The translations under genes and the position numbers were made by a program. A stretch of DNA of 64,000 nt from Oegoconia quadripuncta (lineage: Eukaryota; Arthropoda; Insecta; Lepidoptera; Autostichidae). This document shows, in pieces, positions 1 to 9,712 of this stretch. A model generated the notes under the pieces. It had not been told where the DNA came from and searched no databases. It saw nothing but the letters and a program-made list of their open reading frames with translations. Location: NCBI GenBank assembly GCA_949316235.1, contig OX438744.1:40219278-40283277 (forward strand). The letters run 5' to 3'. Every line of letters begins with the position of its first letter. Within the stretch, counting starts at the first letter, position 1.

Positions 1-55
1 TGTGGAACCGAAAGGCAGAGCGGTGCCGCTGTACTACTTAATATTAACACAACTC

Positions 56-81
56 TCCTTATCAACCAATGTTGATAAGGA
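56..81. repeat. Short perfect hairpin
   Basis: An 11-bp perfect inverted repeat (TCCTTATCAAC / GTTGATAAGGA) with a CAAT loop. No associated gene is visible. It may be the end of a decayed repeat. Confidence 0.5.
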
Positions 82-91
82 TTGATGTGAA

Positions 92-142
92 TGTGATTGA
101 GGTCAAGTACGAACACGTCGTGCATAAAAAAATAAAAAAAAA
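92..142 (+). mobile_element. S3 SINE, 3' tail fragment
   Basis: The text 'tgtgattgaggtcaagtacg...cgt' followed by an A-rich tail matches the 3' end of the S3 SINE seen complete at 25003-25328. The tRNA-like head is absent. Confidence 0.65.
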
Positions 143-292
143 CTACCCATAAAACATCTATTATTTACTTTACTTATATTATTAAAAAAAAAATGATTGT
201 CCACTTTTGTGAGGCAATGTATACTGAATTTCTTATCACGTTTTGCGCCTAGATGGCGTTAGTTGGCTTCTAAAAAGCCCTATCGTTGGATT

Positions 293-402
293 TAAAAAAA
301 AATGTATTTATGTAGTATATCAGCCACAACACGAGCCTATAGTTGCTTAAAGTGGAACTAGATGGCATGCATGTCCAAGGATATTTATATTTATTTATTT
401 AT
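293..402 (+). mobile_element. S1 SINE, 3' half
   Basis: Starts at the internal A-run and continues through 'tagttgcttaaagtggaact', 'agatggc' and 'aaggatatttatat', which is the 3' body of the S1 SINE found complete at 37888-38145 and 50810-51074. The tRNA-derived head is missing. Confidence 0.75.
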
Positions 403-545
403 ATCATCATCATCATCTAATATCCCACTCCAGGGATATGGGCCTTCCCTCGTATAATGAGAAAGTATGGGGCCATAGTCCACCAGGCTGGCGGATTGGA
501 GACTTCACATGCTTTGAGTTTTTATTTCTCACGAAAGAGGCCTAC
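403..545 (+). repeat. U1 repeat copy
   Basis: A diverged copy of a family recognised by 'tatcccactccagggatat', 'ctcgtataatga' and 'tttttatttctcacg'. Other copies are at 13185 (+), 38163 (-) and 41297 (+). It has no ORF of note and its class is unknown; it could be a SINE body or a LINE 3' end. Confidence 0.6.
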
Positions 546-814
546 AACTCGATTAAAATTTTCTCAAATCAATCACAGGAAATCCAATTGGAAAATAAAA
601 CTAGAAAATTCCGTTTGCAAATGATGAATTTTTAAATTTCCCATTACAGAGGAAGGTTTCCTAGAAGAGGTCGGACGGGGTCAAGGTCGCGGGTGCGCTC
701 ATGTTTACGTGCCTTTCTAGTAAACACGTTGGGTGCAGGGGTGATCAACACCCGGCAATTGTGTTATTGCGGGCCGCAAGTTTTATGTTATTGCTAACCC
801 TGTCGACGTCTAAA

Positions 815-974
815 ACTGCTCTTAGATAATGTAACTTCATCGGTATCGTCATCTATTACGTTGACCAATGAAAAACCGTCAAATAGCCGAGCGAGCGATG
901 AGCCAACCAATCATATGTCAGATCGTAACCGATGACGATAACGATGAATTTAAGTAATAAAACCCCTGAGCAGT
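815..974. mobile_element. Small MITE with ACTGCTC ends
   Basis: About 160 bp with imperfect terminal inverted repeats of about 45 bp. The left end reads ACTGCTC, then CTTCATCGGTATCGTCATC; the right end reads GATGACGATAACGATGAA and then GAGCAGT. There is no coding capacity. The superfamily cannot be assigned because no clear target duplication is visible. Confidence 0.55.
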
Positions 975-1013
975 GATGGTTACATTATTTATGGTATTTT
1001 TTTATTATTTAAA

Positions 1014-1227
1014 CTAGCTTTCCGCCCATGGCTTCTCCTGCGTGGATAACTTTTTTAGTTAGTAGTTCAACTTTATCGGGATAAAAAATTTCCTGTCTTA
1101 AGCCAGGGTATGTTCTACCAATATACCAAATTTCACCCGAATCCGTTTATCCGTTTCGCAGCGATTGAACAACAAACAAACAAACATCCAAATATTATAT
1201 ATTATATATCCATAATATTAGTTAGAT
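1014..1227 (-). mobile_element. Helitron-like element, minus copy
   Basis: Read on the minus strand it ends in a GC-rich stretch followed by CTAG (plus strand 1014-1017). Internal text 'ctttatcgggataaaa', 'gggtatgttctacc', 'tttcgcagcgattgaac' and 'aatattagttaga' is shared with the better preserved copy at 38495-38692. This is the short non-autonomous Helitron type common in Lepidoptera. Confidence 0.6.
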
Positions 1228-1271
1228 TTAAATATACAAAACAGACTAATCCTAACTTTAAAGTTAAAGTT

Positions 1272-1327
1272 AAAGAAGTGTATTGTAAAATTTTGTGCAA
1301 TAAAGTGTACTTGATTGATTGATTGAT
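1272..1327 (+). mobile_element. LINE 3' tail with (TTGA)n
   Basis: A 'gcaataaagtgtactt' motif followed by repeated TTGA looks like a 5'-truncated non-LTR 3' end with a short simple-repeat tail. Only about 55 bp can be seen. Confidence 0.35.
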
Positions 1328-1357
1328 GTAAATATATTACTGTATTAAACTGTAATT

Positions 1358-1556
1358 CACTACCTTTGCTCTAAATGGGGTGATCAGAGGTATCCCAAAC
1401 ATAAGCGTTTGGGTGTACCAAATATTAAAAGTTTAATGCTTGAAACAAACAGAAACGCACGAGACAGGTGGTGTACTCATTGCTGTTAAAATGTGCAAAT
1501 CTATTGCTGTTTTTGGTGGAAAATTCCATAGTTAACTTTTACGATACCCACGTGAA
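1358..1556 (+). repeat. U2 repeat copy
   Basis: Shares 'aaatggggtgatcagaggta', 'gtttgggtgt', 'gtgcaaat' and 'tttggtggaaaat' with U2 copies at 28660, 53737, 57878 (+) and 19386 (-). It has no ORF and its class is unknown. Confidence 0.6.
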
Positions 1557-1682
1557 GAGACGGATTGATTCCATTCTTTTACGTGCCGAAATCATACAGC
1601 AAGGGTATAGAGAACTTAATTTTCTAATACATAAAATATTTCTAATTAAATAAAATTATCTGGGCCTACGTATACATACTTA

Positions 1683-1995
1683 AAGTCACTCCTGTTTCTT
1701 GGAGGTAAGCAGAAACCATAGACATTCTACTTGCTGCGATTTTGACCCACCTCTTTTGCTTCATTCACTCTCATAAGGTTGCTTATATATGCTCGTCGGT
1801 TTAGGGTACTCTTGACTTGGGCTTTCTTTAAGATGTCCAACATTACCAACTTTCTTTACCAACATTACCATCTTCATTCGCATCGTATATCTCTTTCGTT
1901 AATCTTCTTTCATTCAACCTCTCGACATGTCCAAACCATCTCAACATACCTTTTTCAATCTTTCACACTGTTTAACTCTCTAATAGTATTTTACT
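1683..1995 (-). pseudogene. RTE-like LINE fragment
   Basis: The minus strand encodes decayed text of the type 'MLRWFGHVERLNERRLTKEIY', a C-terminal LINE reverse transcriptase region. The plus strand shows 'catgtccaaaccatctcaac' and 'ctttcgttaatcttctttca'. Related pieces lie at 39435-39985 and 44722-44820. No intact frame remains. Confidence 0.55.
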
Positions 1996-2167
1996 CAATG
2001 GATATTGAGCTTCAATAATGCAATTTTTGTATATTAGTTCTGGGATCCAAAAAAAAAATTAATAACCATTTTGGGTGCATACAAATCATTACATGAGGGA
2101 CACATTCTAGAAATGACTATTTCTATACATAATGGTGTCGATTCTGCAGTGGGCTCTAAAACTTAAA

Positions 2168-2195
2168 TTTAAATTTAGAGTGCTCTAAATTTAAA
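2168..2195. repeat. 13-bp perfect palindrome arms
   Basis: TTTAAATTTAGAG and its exact complement CTCTAAATTTAAA are separated by TG. Function unknown. Confidence 0.5.
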
Positions 2196-2552
2196 ATGCG
2201 GGCCGCGAAGTTAAACTACAAAAAGGTTGACAATACCCTAACTTAACACGCTTATATAAGGTTAACACCTATCAATAAATATATCTGTATGGGACGTAGA
2301 TACGAGTAGATATATGTTAGCCGTGTGGCTTCCGGAACAGATAAGAATCAGGTTTACCCGCCCTTTCCCGCCTTTTGGCGACTGGGATCCCGAATATAAC
2401 AGACCAGTGATGGGCAGTAGAATCTGTGATGCAGCAGTTGCAAGACTATACGAGCCTATCGTGGTGATTAAGCAAATCGCTTATAAATAAAGATGCAGAA
2501 CACAGCTAAGAACAGTAGCCCATAATTCAGAAGTACTTAATTTTATTTTATT

Positions 2553-2600
2553 CAGGACAACTAACAGCTAATATATATATAGTAGCTGTTAGTTGTCCTG
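2553..2600. repeat. Perfect 18-bp stem with AT loop
   Basis: CAGGACAACTAACAGCTA at 2553-2570 pairs exactly with 2583-2600 around an AT-repeat loop of 12 nt. It resembles the palindromes at 10370-10418 and 35584-35624, which also have AT centres. Confidence 0.7.
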
Positions 2601-2673
2601 ACTTGACTATATATATTATAACAGCAAAGACAGAAAAGCAATCCGAACTAGTTAATTTAAAACTTAAGTATGA

Positions 2674-2850
2674 CCAAAATCAAAATCATCAAAATCAAAA
2701 AATGCTTTATTTTGTAGGTACACAGGGTACACTTAAAATAGTCAGATTTTACATTTTTAAAGCTACTGCTTGTTCAAAAGGGAATTTTCCCGTAAGAAGA
2801 ACAAGCAAGAAACTCGAGAGGTCGCTCTTTTAAAAAAAAGGTTTTTATAT
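2674..2850 (-). mobile_element. LINE-A 3' end
   Basis: On the minus strand it reads 'aaagagcgacctctcgag', 'cttgcttgttctt', 'gaacaagcagtagct', then 'aaataaagcat' and a TTTTGA-type repeated tail. This is the 3' UTR and tail of LINE-A, 5' truncated. Fuller copies are at 9713-10334 and 22278-22800. Confidence 0.75.
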
Positions 2851-3009
2851 TACAAAATTATTAATTATTATTTAATGTTATAATATTTCATTATTAATTT
2901 AATAACATAATGTCCGACAGGACTTCCAAACACTGTTTCTTATATTGGTTTTTAGACAAAAAGAATACATCCACATCCGTATACTTATGAGGGTTTATCC
3001 CACAGGGCA

Positions 3010-3090
3010 TTCCATACCATCTTACTTACCATCAGGTGCGCCTCTTGCTCGTTTGCCCACCTCTTCAATAAAAAAAAAAAAAAAAAAATA
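3010..3090 (+). mobile_element. LINE 3' tail with poly-A
   Basis: 'cttaccatcaggtgcgcctc', 'ttgctcgtttgcc', 'tcttcaat' and a run of 18 A match the 3' end seen at 23560-23730. Only the last 80 bp remain. Confidence 0.6.
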
Positions 3091-3526
3091 CAAACTTTCA
3101 AGTCCAAATGTTTCGAAATTAAATCGATTATAATGAAACATTTTCGAAATATCGATTTTAAAATATGCATTGCATTTTTTCTATTGCTATGGAAATATTA
3201 AAATCGATCTAAGTAGTTCTACTCTTTATCGTAAATATTCTCTACTTACTTTTTACATCTATGTGTTTTAAGCTCATAAAGTTTCATTACAATTGATTTA
3301 TTCATTTCGAAAAATTTGGACTTGAAAATTTGTATGGAATATTTAATTTTGATTGATAATTGAGACCGCGTCTCAGTCTCAATACTATTTTTTAAACTCT
3401 GTTTTAATATGCAACCGATTCTCAAGCCTCAACTTAAGATCATCTCAATGAATGGTTTATTTATACGAGCCCTGGTTTCAGGCCCAGAATATGTTTACAC
3501 AAGGATCACGCATTTCTCAGCCTTTT

Positions 3527-3880
3527 TCAGGCATATTTTATTTCTTACACATGACAGGTTAGACTTTGACATCAATCACACCTGATACAATACAATACAA
3601 ATACTTAAAGCAGAATAAAACACGTACGTACAATTTGGCGATCTTATCTCTAAAAGCGATCTCTTCCAGGCAACCCTGTATTTGAAATACGTAGGTAATG
3701 TGGACTTAAAATATGGATGCAGATGCAAACTTCGTAAAGATATATTTCATATACTAAGTTAAGATAAGTCCGAAGGTGAGCGCTCTCACTCATCCTATTT
3801 TGAGGACTGGCTATCTTATCTGAACACCTTGAAATCGAAACTAAGGCTGTCAACTTGTCGGCAGACTTTGACAAGATGGT
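3527..3880 (-). mobile_element. S3 SINE copy split by a LINE end
   Basis: The S3 3' text 'gacatcaatcacacctgat' at 3566-3584 resumes at 3758 with 'ttaagataagtccgaaggtg' and continues to 'gacaagatggt'. The gap is filled by a LINE-D 3' end. The tRNA-like head is lacking. Confidence 0.6.
3585..3757 (-). mobile_element. LINE-D 3' UTR inserted in S3
   Basis: On the plus strand it begins with an (AATAC)n tail and then 'gtacaatttggcgatcttat' and 'aaaagcgatctcttccaggc'. This matches the 3' UTR of the LINE-D copy at 45063-45845. It interrupts the S3 SINE around it. Confidence 0.7.
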
Positions 3881-4216
3881 TTTTTTAGGCACTTCGGGTC
3901 AGCACTTGACCTCAATTACACCTGATGTTAAGTGAAGATGAGGTCGATGTTGTAAGCGTTACTCGCTGTAAGCGTACTAACCCGAAAATCGCATCTTATT
4001 TGGGAGACTGGCTATTTTAGCTCTGACAAACGGAATACAATAATGCTATTAACATTGCTGTTTGGAGACAGATTAGATGATATGGTGGCACCAAGGTAGG
4101 CGGACATTTAAAATGCCTTATCACCAACCAAACTGAGCACTAAACATGTACCCCGCCGGGGATCGAACCCGCGACCTCCATTTCATAAATATTGTTCACA
4201 TTGAGCCACAGAGGCG
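3881..4216 (-). mobile_element. S3 SINE, near full length
   Basis: It runs from the T-run (A-tail complement) through 'cttgacctcaattacacctg', 'ggcggacatttaaaatgcc' and the B-box complement 'gggatcgaaccc' to 'attgagccacagaggcg', the A-box side. A tRNA-derived SINE with polymerase III boxes in the head. Confidence 0.75.
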
Positions 4217-4217
4217 A

Positions 4218-4322
4218 CGCTGGTAGCTAACCGGGCAGACGTTTATGTACCCTGCCGGGAATCGAACCAGCAACCTCCGTTTTGTAAACTCTACGTTCTT
4301 TATATTGAGTTACAGAGACGTC
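4218..4322 (-). mobile_element. Second S3-like tRNA head
   Basis: Directly next to the previous copy lies another head: 'ggtagctaaccgggcagacg', 'gggaatcgaacc' (B-box complement) and 'attgagttacagagacg'. The pair forms a head-side dimer of S3 or two adjacent insertions. Confidence 0.55.
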
Positions 4323-4624
4323 ATAGCAGCATTATAATAAACTTACACTTTCTAGTCTACTTTGGTAAGTTTCTTTGTGTTTTGATACCGTCCGTTTCCT
4401 TTTCCGAGGGGTGAAAGCGCCCATGACTCCTTCCTTGCTCCAATGAAAACTTATCGTATGCAAACAGTATACTTTTGCTTGTCAAAATGTAGCAGTTAGG
4501 AAGGTCGATGCGAATTTTTACGTGGTTTTTACTAGAGAAGTTTCGAGATATCTACTCAATGTTTAAAAAGAGATCGCTCGAGAATTTAACCTTTTATAAT
4601 CATTTGATTCTTTTATTAATATTC

Positions 4625-4733
4625 TACGACCGGGGTGTAGGATAGTGACCCTGTCAGCGAAAGCAACGGTTGCGTGTTCGAATCCCGCTAGCGGTAAATG
4701 TTTGTATGATGAATACGAGCATTTGTTCCAGAG
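4625..4733 (+). mobile_element. S2 SINE head
   Basis: 'gaccggggtgtaggatagtg' (A-box region), 'ccctgtcagcga' and 'tgttcgaatccc' (B box) define the tRNA-derived head of S2, followed by 'gtttgtatgatgaatacga'. The S2 body is lost after 4733. Confidence 0.7.
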
Positions 4734-4769
4734 TCTAACTAATGTTATAAACTCCTCCTCCTTATCTCC

Positions 4770-4845
4770 TTTGACCTCATCTTCACTTAACATCAGGTGT
4801 GATTGAGCTCAAGTACCAACTCGTTGTGCATAAAAAAAAGAAAAA
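4770..4845 (+). mobile_element. S3 SINE tail fused after S2 head
   Basis: 'gacctcatcttcacttaaca', 'tcaggtgtgattgag' and an A-rich end are the S3 3' tail. It lies 37 bp after the S2 head in the same orientation, so this may be a chimeric SINE or two insertions. Confidence 0.6.
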
Positions 4846-4880
4846 GCATCTTAGAAATTAAAATTTCTAAAAATGTAATA

Positions 4881-5167
4881 TACAAATATAGAGACATCGG
4901 TTCCGAATACATTTTCCTAGCTTTCGGAGTCGAAACTTTAGGTCCTTGGGGGCCGGGCGCTCTTAAATTTTTCTTTGATATTTCAAAGCGCTTAGTCAAT
5001 GTCACTGGTGACCCGAGAGCTGGTTGTTTCCTCGCCCAACGCTTCAGTATCTGCATACAACGAGGAAACGCCGCCAGCGTTTTGGGTACCTTGCCTCGCG
5101 GCCCCAATTTTTTACATTTGTTCTAGTTTATATTTAAATTCCATCTCTTTATTTGTTACTGTTTTTA
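4881..5167 (-). repeat. GPRGK repeat with conserved ORF, copy 1
   Basis: The minus strand holds an open frame from 5107 that starts MGPRGKVPKTLAAFPRC and continues with RWARKQPALGSPVT, then RAPGPQGPKVSTPK and SEPMSLYL. The same frame, almost unchanged, occurs on the plus strand at 13473. Outside about 76 shared codons the frames differ, so the repeat ends near codon 76. The frame is rich in Pro, Arg and Lys. I do not recognise the protein; it may be part of a larger mobile element. Confidence 0.55.
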
Positions 5168-5187
5168 AATAAATATATTAAATATAC

Positions 5188-5350
5188 AAAGACATATGGT
5201 ACAACATTTGTGATACTTTTGTTAATTGGATGGGGAAGAGACTAATTACCCAAAATGCAGGGAATCCTTGGGTGGGGGACCAGGGCTAACTCATTGCTTA
5301 TATTGTAACACTGTTTTTGATACAATAAATGATTATTAATTTTTTTTTAA
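5188..5350 (+). repeat. Unclassified 3' tail-like repeat
   Basis: 'ggggaagagactaattaccc' and a terminal 'acaataaatgattattaat' plus T-run look like a retroelement 3' end. A short related piece is at 54595-54645. Confidence 0.35.
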
Positions 5351-5351
5351 A

Positions 5352-5540
5352 CTAGATTGATCTTCGTCCGCGTTAGAATAACTTTATCGTGGATATGGTT
5401 AATTTGTTTGTCCCACGAGAAATCCTTGCTCTATCGGGATGAATAACAATTCTTTTTTTTTTAATTCAGGCTATGTTCTACCTATATACCTACGAAATTT
5501 CATCCAAATCCGTTCACCCGTTTCGCTGTGATTGAGCAAC
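5352..5540 (-). mobile_element. Helitron-like element, minus 3' half
   Basis: CTAG at 5352-5355, then 'cttcgtccgcgtta', 'gctatgttctacctatata' and 'ttcgctgtgattgagcaaca'. It is followed at once by a plus-oriented copy of the same family, giving an inverted pair. Confidence 0.6.
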
Positions 5541-5544
5541 ACAA

Positions 5545-5682
5545 TTTAGTATATAGGTAGAATGCTGGATTATAACTTAGGATAGTTTTATCCCGATAAA
5601 GTGAGTAGTTCCCGAGGGATGAATGAATTAAGGATATCCGCGATAAGTTATTTCATGCAGGCGAAGCCGCGGGAGAGTTTTG
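5545..5682 (+). mobile_element. Helitron-like element, plus 3' half
   Basis: 'tatataggtagaatgctgga', 'tatcccgataaagtgagtag' and 'gcaggcgaagccgcggga' are the 3' half of the family in plus orientation. The terminal CTAG is not preserved. Confidence 0.55.
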
Positions 5683-5942
5683 TGACAAGAAAATTGGTAT
5701 AAGTATTCTAAATATGTATTATATTTTTTTGTTTAAGAAATCTTTAGCTAATAATAAAATAACTCTAACCAACTAAAGATTTCCTAAATAAATTCACTCT
5801 CAAAATCTCAGGTCTTGCACGGCCGGAAGGGTCTTGAGTAGGCTGGCGGCACTGCCTCCTTAAATAGTGAGGCTTACCTTTGTTGCATATAGAGACCAGC
5901 CAGGAGCTTCGACAAAGAGCTCCGATAACTGATGGAAGAGGC
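5683..5942. other. Unassigned, short inverted repeat
   Basis: AAGAAATCTTTAG and CTAAAGATTTCCT near 5735-5787 form a 12-bp stem. The stretch 5815-5942 is probably upstream LINE sequence continuous with the relic at 6254, because the S1 SINE between them has a target duplication. No ORF is supported. Confidence 0.3.
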
Positions 5943-5952
5943 TATGTCGAAA

Positions 5953-6243
5953 TATAATTTTGACGACCTGTTTGGTGCAGTGGTTAACAAATCTGGCCAC
6001 TATAGCAAAAGGTTGTGGGTTCGAATCTCATATCGGGCATATGTTTGTGTGATGAATACGGACATGTGTACTTGAGTTATGGATGTTTTCATTTATAATA
6101 AGTATTTATTTACAAAAAAAAATTTATTTATATAGTATATCAACCATCTGGTATCACAACACAAGCTTATAGTTGCTTACGGCGGAACTAGATGGCGCTG
6201 TGTGTATGTCTAAGAATATTAATTTATATTTATTTATTTATAA
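5953..6243 (+). mobile_element. S1 SINE with 10-bp target duplication
   Basis: Head 'gacgacctgtttggtgcagt' (A box), 'gttgtgggttcgaatctc' (B box), body with 'tatggatgttttcattta' and 3' end 'ctagatggcgctgtgtgta'. TATGTCGAAA occurs at 5943-5952 and again at 6244-6253, a target-site duplication. It splits the LINE relic described next. Confidence 0.85.
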
Positions 6244-6253
6244 TATGTCGAAA

Positions 6254-6960
6254 CAGCGAAACTGGAAAAGTTAAGGCTCGCGAATCAAATATTGAACGAA
6301 AAATTAACGCATTTGAAAAGCTTTTCACAGATATTCCAATTACAACCACGAAGTCACTTAAGTCATCTCCCACCGTAGCCGAATCTCTACTCAGAATGAA
6401 TAGCGATGCCCCGAATGTGCAACTGAAAATATTTAGACATGTTAGTCCCAATGACGACATGAAAGCGTATAAATCATTGGAACTGAAGAAGACCACTGAT
6501 CTCTATGGTCTTTCTGTTAAAATAGTTAATTCTATCATTGATTGCGTTGCACCTCACTTAGCCTGTATATTTAATAAATGTGTAGACAGTGGTGTGTTTC
6601 CTGACTTGATGAAACAGAGTAAAGTAATTTCATTACACAAAGCTGATAGTACATCGGACCCCACTAATTTTAGACCCATTTCAATTCTACCGACTTTTAG
6701 TAAAGTTTTCGAAAAACTCGTTATCTTACTTCAATACTAATAATTTAATGACTTCAAAACAATTTGGATTCACACGGGGTCGCTCAACAACCGATGCCGG
6801 TGTTGCGCTTATTGAAATATATATTTGAAGCATGGGAAGATTCGCAGGATGCGATAGGTATTTTCTGTGATCTATCCAAGGCTTTTGATTGCCTTCATCA
6901 TGATGGTCTGGTCAGGAAATTACGCCATTATGGCATTATGTTTCAATTCAGGTGTTTTTT
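6254..6960 (+). pseudogene. LINE reverse transcriptase relic
   Basis: The frame to 6740 contains VFPDLMKQSKVISLHK and NFRPISILPTFSKVFEKL, matching reverse transcriptase blocks 1-2 of Jockey/CR1-type non-LTR elements. After a frameshift near 6720-6735 the next frame gives TSKQFGFTRGRSTTDA and IFCDLSKAFDCLHHDGL (blocks 3-4). The catalytic YxDD block is not present because homology ends near 6945. This is a truncated, inactive copy, and the S1 SINE sits at its 5' side. Confidence 0.8.
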
Positions 6961-7194
6961 TTAATGTTTTTTATGCTCTGAGGTAAGCCTCAGAACTCGG
7001 TGATTTATAAACCGATTCGGAAAATTCTTTTTCTATTTAATAGGATTTCCAGTGTGGTCTCATGTTCATCGTAATCCTGTTCTGATTGTGAGATCTATGA
7101 GGAGTTGAGGGAAGTCCTCACATATTATAGGCATACATAATAGCCATTTTGGTATTTACACCGAGACGTTGCAATTGTAATTTAACGTTGCAAT

Positions 7195-7644
7195 CTGAAG
7201 GGCAATTCTCATAATATCTCTTATTACAATTACAGCCAAAATTCAGTTCGGATCTAGTCTCGGTCTCCAAATGTCAAATACGTCATTCTCGTACTACAAT
7301 ATAAAGGTTTGTAATGTGATTATATCGAAATGTGATCGAAAGTTGAACAAAGCTTTTAACATCAAGTTCGAAATTAAAAAAATTGACAGTTCATTAAATA
7401 TACGCTTGCTTCCTTCTATTTATTCTCTTTTACATTTGTCAAAAAACTACTTATATCACTTCAGCTGGGCAATACTGAACAATTAATAGTGAGAGCTTTG
7501 TTCAACTTTCGATCACATTTCGATATAATTACATTACGATTCTTTATATTTAATGTCGTATCTGACATTTAGGAGATCGAGACTGGATCCGAACTGAATT
7601 TTGAGTGTAATTGTAATACGAGATATTACGAGAATTGCCCTTCA
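7195..7644. mobile_element. Foldback element, about 155-bp arms
   Basis: The left arm 7195-7354 and right arm 7493-7644 are inverted copies: 'ctgaagggcaattctcata', 'aattcagttcggatct' and 'tgtgatcgaaagttgaacaa' recur as complements. The 140-bp centre holds unrelated AT-rich DNA. A direct repeat ('tataaaccgatt', 'ggaaaattctttt') flanks it at about 7005 and 7732. No transposase is visible. Confidence 0.6.
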
Positions 7645-7917
7645 GAAAGCATCATTTGGTGAAGTGGCTTTGATGGAGAAGATCAGCGATGGCCACCAAC
7701 ACAATTTGTTACCTCAGATCTCCAACATCTATAAACCGATTTGGAAAATTCTTTTTGTTTTTAATAGGATATCGCCTCATTGTTTACGCATATTTTCGTT
7801 TATTTCTTTGTTTGTAAACGCTTTATTGTACTTTATAAAATTTACAAAGTTATTCTACCTAAATTAAAATTAAGTACAAAAGCGGACTTATCCCAAATAG
7901 GGATCTCTGCCAGCCAA

Positions 7918-7941
7918 TGAAATGAAATGAAATGAAATGAA
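7918..7941 (+). repeat. (GAAAT)n microsatellite
   Basis: About five tandem GAAAT units. They lie next to 'gcggacttatcccaaatagg', a LINE 3' UTR phrase, so this is probably a minus-strand retroelement tail. Confidence 0.6.
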
Positions 7942-8156
7942 ATATTTATTCACTAGAATATGGTCCAACAATTGATCTTTACATATAATACAGCGCGTTC
8001 GCATATTCTGCCATTTATGGCGTGCAAATATCATTGTCTTAAATCATAATATTAAATATATAGTAAATTATTAATCAAGTCAAATTAGTATTAATTATTA
8101 ACGATAAATTAATTAATTAATTCACTTTAAATTAATTAATTCACTAAACAATTAAC

Positions 8157-8461
8157 GAACGGCAAATCCAAATTTAGCTACACTTTGTGTGTATTATCGG
8201 AAAACTTTAAGTTAAGTATAGGCAGTGTTAATTTTTAAAAGTAACCGCATTGTAAAAGTTTCAGCGAATCTAAGGAATGATTTTATGGGAAGCACATGAA
8301 AAGAGCTCTGTTCAAATTTTTTTTATTATGCGATTTAGCCCAGAAATTAAAAAATATTTCATGTGAAACCTTGAAATAATATTCCATTTTCCAAATAAAA
8401 AACAAATTTGGATATAGCTTTGAAAATCGCAGGAATTGGTATGATTAACGAAGGAAATAAA
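8157..8461 (+). mobile_element. M1 mariner-type MITE, truncated
   Basis: Internal text 'aagagctctgttcaaat', 'gcgatttagcccagaaatt' and 'gatatagctttgaaaatcgc' is shared with full M1 copies at 18421 and 52587. Both terminal inverted repeats are lost. The left flank is a TTAA-rich stretch. Confidence 0.75.
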
Positions 8462-8635
8462 CCCAATATAAATTATTCGTTAATTTTGATTATTATTTTT
8501 CGTTTAATAGCGATTAAATCCGAAAGTTTAGAGGTCCGAAACAATTCTGATGATGCAGTCAGGAGATGGAGAACTCCGAAATTTTTTAGCATTTCAATTA
8601 TTTGAAAAAAAAAAAAATTTTTGGTGGCTAGACTA

Positions 8636-8893
8636 GACGACCGGTTGGTGTAGTGGATAGTGACCCTGTCAGCGAAACCAACGGTTGCGGTTTCGAATCC
8701 CGCGAGGGGTAAATGTTTGTGTGATGAATACAAACATTTATTCCCGAGTCGTGGATGTTTATATAAATATTTATGTATGTTTATCCGTTATCTAGTATCC
8801 ATAGCACAAGCTTTGCTTAGTTTGGGACTAGATGATTGGTGTAAGTGTCCGAAATATTTATTTATTCATTTATTATTTATTTATTTATTTAAT
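8636..8893 (+). mobile_element. S2 SINE, complete
   Basis: Head 'gacgaccggttggtgtagtg' (A box), 'ggtttcgaatcccgcg' (B box), body 'tatccgttatctagtatcca' and 3' end 'gtaagtgtccgaaatattta' with a TTTA-type tail. It is tRNA-derived and related in its head to S1 but with a different body. Confidence 0.8.
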
Positions 8894-9270
8894 TAGCCAA
8901 ATTCAAACTCACAACCCCGATATTCACAACTCCACTCCCAACCAACTAGGCTATCCGGAGGTTTGTGAAACCGACCAAAAAGCGTTTCCAAAAACACCCA
9001 AATACCAGTTCCCAGTGGAGTTAGACGTCTGCCCCCCTCCCTCGCTCCCAGTCCGGCCGGCGCCTTTCAAGGCTGTCTGACTGAAGGAAGGTTAAGGACT
9101 GGCTCTTGTAGCTTGATCCGATATATGTCCAGGAAATGAGTGATCGAGGAATATCTTGATCATTGATAAGCTTAGTTGTTTATTGTTTTTTTTTTTTTAA
9201 GAAATAAAGTGCGGAGTCTACTTAGAATGTTTATTGTAGGTGATTTCTTACGCAATATAAATTATCTTAT

Positions 9271-9450
9271 AAATATCTTTGCACATACACACAGCGCCAT
9301 CTAGGTCCACACTCAACAACTGTTTTTTTTTTTTTCAGAAATAAGTAGCGAAGGCAACTTGGATTGTTTATATGATGAATACAGACATGTGTTTCCGAGT
9401 TATGGATGTTTTTCATTTATGTAGTTTATACACCATCTGGTATCCATAAC
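9271..9450. mobile_element. Two S1 SINE fragments
   Basis: 9271-9320 is the S1 3' end on the minus strand ('cacacagcgccatctaggtc'). 9366-9450 is an S1 body fragment on the plus strand ('gatgaatacagacatgtgtt', 'ccatctggtatccataac'). The region 8900-9270 before them has no recognised feature. Confidence 0.6.
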
Positions 9451-9712
9451 AAATTGTTGGAATTCCATATTGAAGGTGGCTTTAACATAGCTTTCTTGGT
9501 ATATATATGTAGGATGTGAGAATGTATGATTGGACGATAGAATGATGTGAGAACGAATGACCGGGAGAAGGAAAAAAATGAACTTCCTTCTTGACAATGG
9601 TGCGTGATGGTGTGCAAGTGCTGGGCTTTTAAATTTGAGTAACATATTTGTACGAGTATTGAGGTTTTACGTAATAAAACTACGTGTTGTGAATAAATAC
9701 AATCTTTGTTTT

